Shown: one piece after another, positions 62,476 through 64,000 of the stretch
Layout of the letters: every line of letters begins with the position of its first letter
How positions within the stretch are numbered: the stretch's first letter is position 1
From: Methylobacteriaceae bacterium
Lineage (GTDB): Bacteria > Pseudomonadota > Alphaproteobacteria > Rhizobiales > Beijerinckiaceae
Direction: 5' to 3'
DNA length: 64,000 nucleotides
Assembly: GCA_947444195.1 (NCBI GenBank)
Contig: CANEZL010000012.1
Coordinates: 50,919 to 114,918 of the forward strand
Notes under the pieces: generated by a model
What the model was told of the DNA's origin: nothing
Database searches by the model: none
The model's input: the letters and a program-made list of their open reading frames with translations, nothing else
Program-made: the position numbers and the translations under genes

Positions 62476-62575
62476 AGCGCGCTGCTTTTTCACGGAAACG
62501 GCAGCACGCTCTATCTCTTTGTGGTCGCACGATGATCCCGGAAAACCGGACTCCACTTTTCCGCATCGTGCTCTG
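62472..62575. repeat. CTAG-bounded repeat, family A, overlapping the DUF2842 stop codon
   Basis: Begins CTAGAGCGCGCTGC and ends GCATCGTGCTCTG; internal sequence GTGGTCGCACGATGATC and GGAAAACCGGACTCC matches the 87-191 copy. Its first CTAG provides the stop codon of the DUF2842 gene. Confidence 0.85.
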
Positions 62576-62654
62576 GCGTCCGAGCTCCCGCTGCACCGGG
62601 TCGCAGGCCCGCGCGCCGGGCGCGCGGCACATCCGCGCGCGGCGATCCCCGCGC

Positions 62655-62685
62655 AAACAAAAAGGCCCGGCTTCGCAGCCGGGCC
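62655..62685 (-). terminator. Rho-independent terminator of the porin gene
   Basis: On the minus strand GGCCCGGCT-GCGA-AGCCGGGCC forms a strong stem followed by TTTTTGTTT. It lies about 80 bases past the porin stop, as expected for a highly expressed outer-membrane protein gene. Confidence 0.85.
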
Positions 62686-62761
62686 GATTCGAGTCTGAAG
62701 CTTTCGGGACCGAACCCGGCGCGCGATCCGTGAGGATCCCGCGCCGGGGTTAAGCGTCGCC

Positions 62762-64000
62762 TTAGAAGTCGCGCTGGATGCGGGCGCGGACCTGGAAGAC
62801 GTCGGCGTTGGTCACCGTGCGCAGGGTGCCGTTGGCGACGGCCGTGTTCAGCAGAGCCTGGGAGGTGATGCCGGGGGAGCGGTTCGCGTCGATGACGCGG
62901 CCGTTCTGGACACCGTAGTTCTGGTAGACGCCCTCGACACCGATATCGAGGTCCTTCACCGGCGACCAGATCAGGCTGCCGCCGACGTTGAAGGCGTAGG
63001 TGTCGCGCAGGATCTGGTTGAGGTTGAAGTAGCTCGAACCGACGGCGCCGACGTTGGCGAGGCCGCCGATGGCGAGGCCGTTGTAGGAAGCCTGAGCGGC
63101 GCGGGCGCCGGGGGCGAAGGCGATCTCACCGTACGAGCCGAACAGGGCCGAACGGAGGGTGGGGTTCCAGTAGTGCAGGAACGAGGCCACCACCGAGAAG
63201 GTCTGCGTCAGCTCGAGGCGGTTGGAGAGCGGGTTGAGCACCGCGTCGCTGAAGAACTGCTGGAAGGGCGCGCCCTGCAGCGAGGTCGCCGACTGGATGT
63301 ACGAGCCCGCCCAGGCGGACACGCCCGTGTACATGCCGGCACCCTCGCCGTAGGAGCCCTGCAGGTACAGGGTGTCGCCCGGCGCGATGAAGGGCAGGTT
63401 GACCTTCAGGCCGCCCTGGACGGCCCAGCCGTACTCGGAAGCCGTGCGGCCGAGGGTGCCGGGGTTCGTGCCGATGAGCTGGGCGGCGGCGGTGTTGAAG
63501 GTGCCGGAGTTGATCTCGTGCACGGCGGCCGAGATCTGGGCCGAGCCCCAGGGCTGGTCGTAGCGCAGCACGCCGACGAAGTCGGGCATGCGGTTGCGCT
63601 CGATCACGTCCACGAAGCCGAGGCCGACCGGCGCGCCGGCGGCGTTGAAGCCGGTGAAGACCGGGGCCGGGGACTGCGTGATGGCGAAGGTCTGCAGGCT
63701 GGAATTGCCGAGCACCGCGGCGGCGGCGGCGACGTTGGCCGGCGAGTAGGTCGGCGCGCGACGGAAGCTCGGGTCTTCCATCGAGATGGTGGCCGAGAAG
63801 CCGTTGCCGAGGGTGGCGGTGTAGGCCGCGAGGTTGGTCGAGGCGACGTCCGAGCCGAGCGTGCCGGCCTGGATCTCGAAGTCGTGGGCGTAGAAGTCGT
63901 AGAACGACGAGGCGCGGCCCGCGGTGAAGCCGGCGAACTGGATGAAGGCCTTGTCCGTGTTGAAGTACTGCTGGACGCGGCCGAACCCGTCGACGCCGAG
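62762..64000 (-). CDS. Outer-membrane porin, Porin_2 family (partial, 5' end beyond the window)
   Basis: The last 412 residues are present; the reading frame stays open to position 64000, so the start lies outside. Alternating beta-strand pattern, KAFIQFAGFTAGRASSFYDF near the left of the visible part, WGSAQISAAVHEI, and a C-terminal VFQVRARIQRDF ending in Phe mark an alphaproteobacterial Porin_2. It forms a general diffusion channel. Strong downstream terminator present. Confidence 0.92.
   Translation of the reverse strand, partial: LGVDGFGRVQQYFNTDKAFIQFAGFTAGRASSFYDFYAHDFEIQAGTLGSDVASTNLAAYTATLGNGFSATISMEDPSFRRAPTYSPANVAAAAAVLGNSSLQTFAITQSPAPVFTGFNAAGAPVGLGFVDVIERNRMPDFVGVLRYDQPWGSAQISAAVHEINSGTFNTAAAQLIGTNPGTLGRTASEYGWAVQGGLKVNLPFIAPGDTLYLQGSYGEGAGMYTGVSAWAGSYIQSATSLQGAPFQQFFSDAVLNPLSNRLELTQTFSVVASFLHYWNPTLRSALFGSYGEIAFAPGARAAQASYNGLAIGGLANVGAVGSSYFNLNQILRDTYAFNVGGSLIWSPVKDLDIGVEGVYQNYGVQNGRVIDANRSPGITSQALLNTAVANGTLRTVTNADVFQVRARIQRDF

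Overview
The window is GC-rich chromosomal DNA from an alphaproteobacterium. It most resembles the order Hyphomicrobiales (Rhizobiales), probably Methylobacteriaceae. The pointers are a fused urease gamma/beta subunit, a Porin_2-type porin, DUF2336, DUF29, DUF2842 and CsbD proteins, and several families of 100-bp CTAG-bounded intergenic repeats. The genus is an inference from gene content and repeats, not from a marker gene. About sixty protein genes, three tRNA genes (Asn, Cys, Lys) and more than a dozen palindromic repeats can be supported. Both ends cut through a gene: mutL on the left and a porin on the right.

Region by region. 0-7.9 kb holds housekeeping and small genes: the mutL end, a cupin protein, an SDR, tadA, csbD, a DUF1328 protein, a LysE exporter, an rluB-like pseudouridine synthase with a very long basic tail overlapping rsmD, and a haloacetate-dehalogenase-like hydrolase. 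7.9-14.3 kb is a compact urease operon read leftward: ureAB, ureC, two DUF29 genes, ureE, ureF, a PLP enzyme and ureG. 14.9-18.7 kb is a galactarate/talarate catabolism cluster with a LysR regulator. 18.8-24.9 kb is the urea ABC transporter operon urtABCDE, with a near-consensus sigma-54 promoter before urtA. ureD is divergent from it at 25.3 kb. 26.3-33 kb carries an oppABC-like transporter without ATPases, a sulfotransferase-like gene and a cation diffusion facilitator. 34-36.2 kb is queA-tgt. 37-42.7 kb has tRNA-Lys, a TonB-dependent receptor and an ABC-F ATPase.

43.0-46.9 kb is a visibly less GC-rich island of four overlapping leftward genes: a small protein of unknown function, a QueC-like ATP-pyrophosphatase, an HTH-ImmA/IrrE metallopeptidase and a PIN-domain nuclease. 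It looks like a horizontally acquired defence or toxin-antitoxin module and is the best candidate here for an undescribed system. 47-64 kb returns to ordinary chromosome: an AEC transporter, an LpxC homologue, a Crp/Fnr regulator followed by a Pot-type transporter lacking its binding protein, a DUF2336 protein, a soluble double-PAS chemoreceptor, an SDR, small exported proteins, hemolysin III, ctaA and the porin.

The unifying theme of the first 26 kb is nitrogen acquisition from urea. UrtABCDE imports urea under apparent sigma-54 control, the urease subunits split it, and UreDEFG load nickel. The galactarate genes sit between the two halves of this system. In the urt operon three of the four gene junctions have been entered by repeats, each of a different family.
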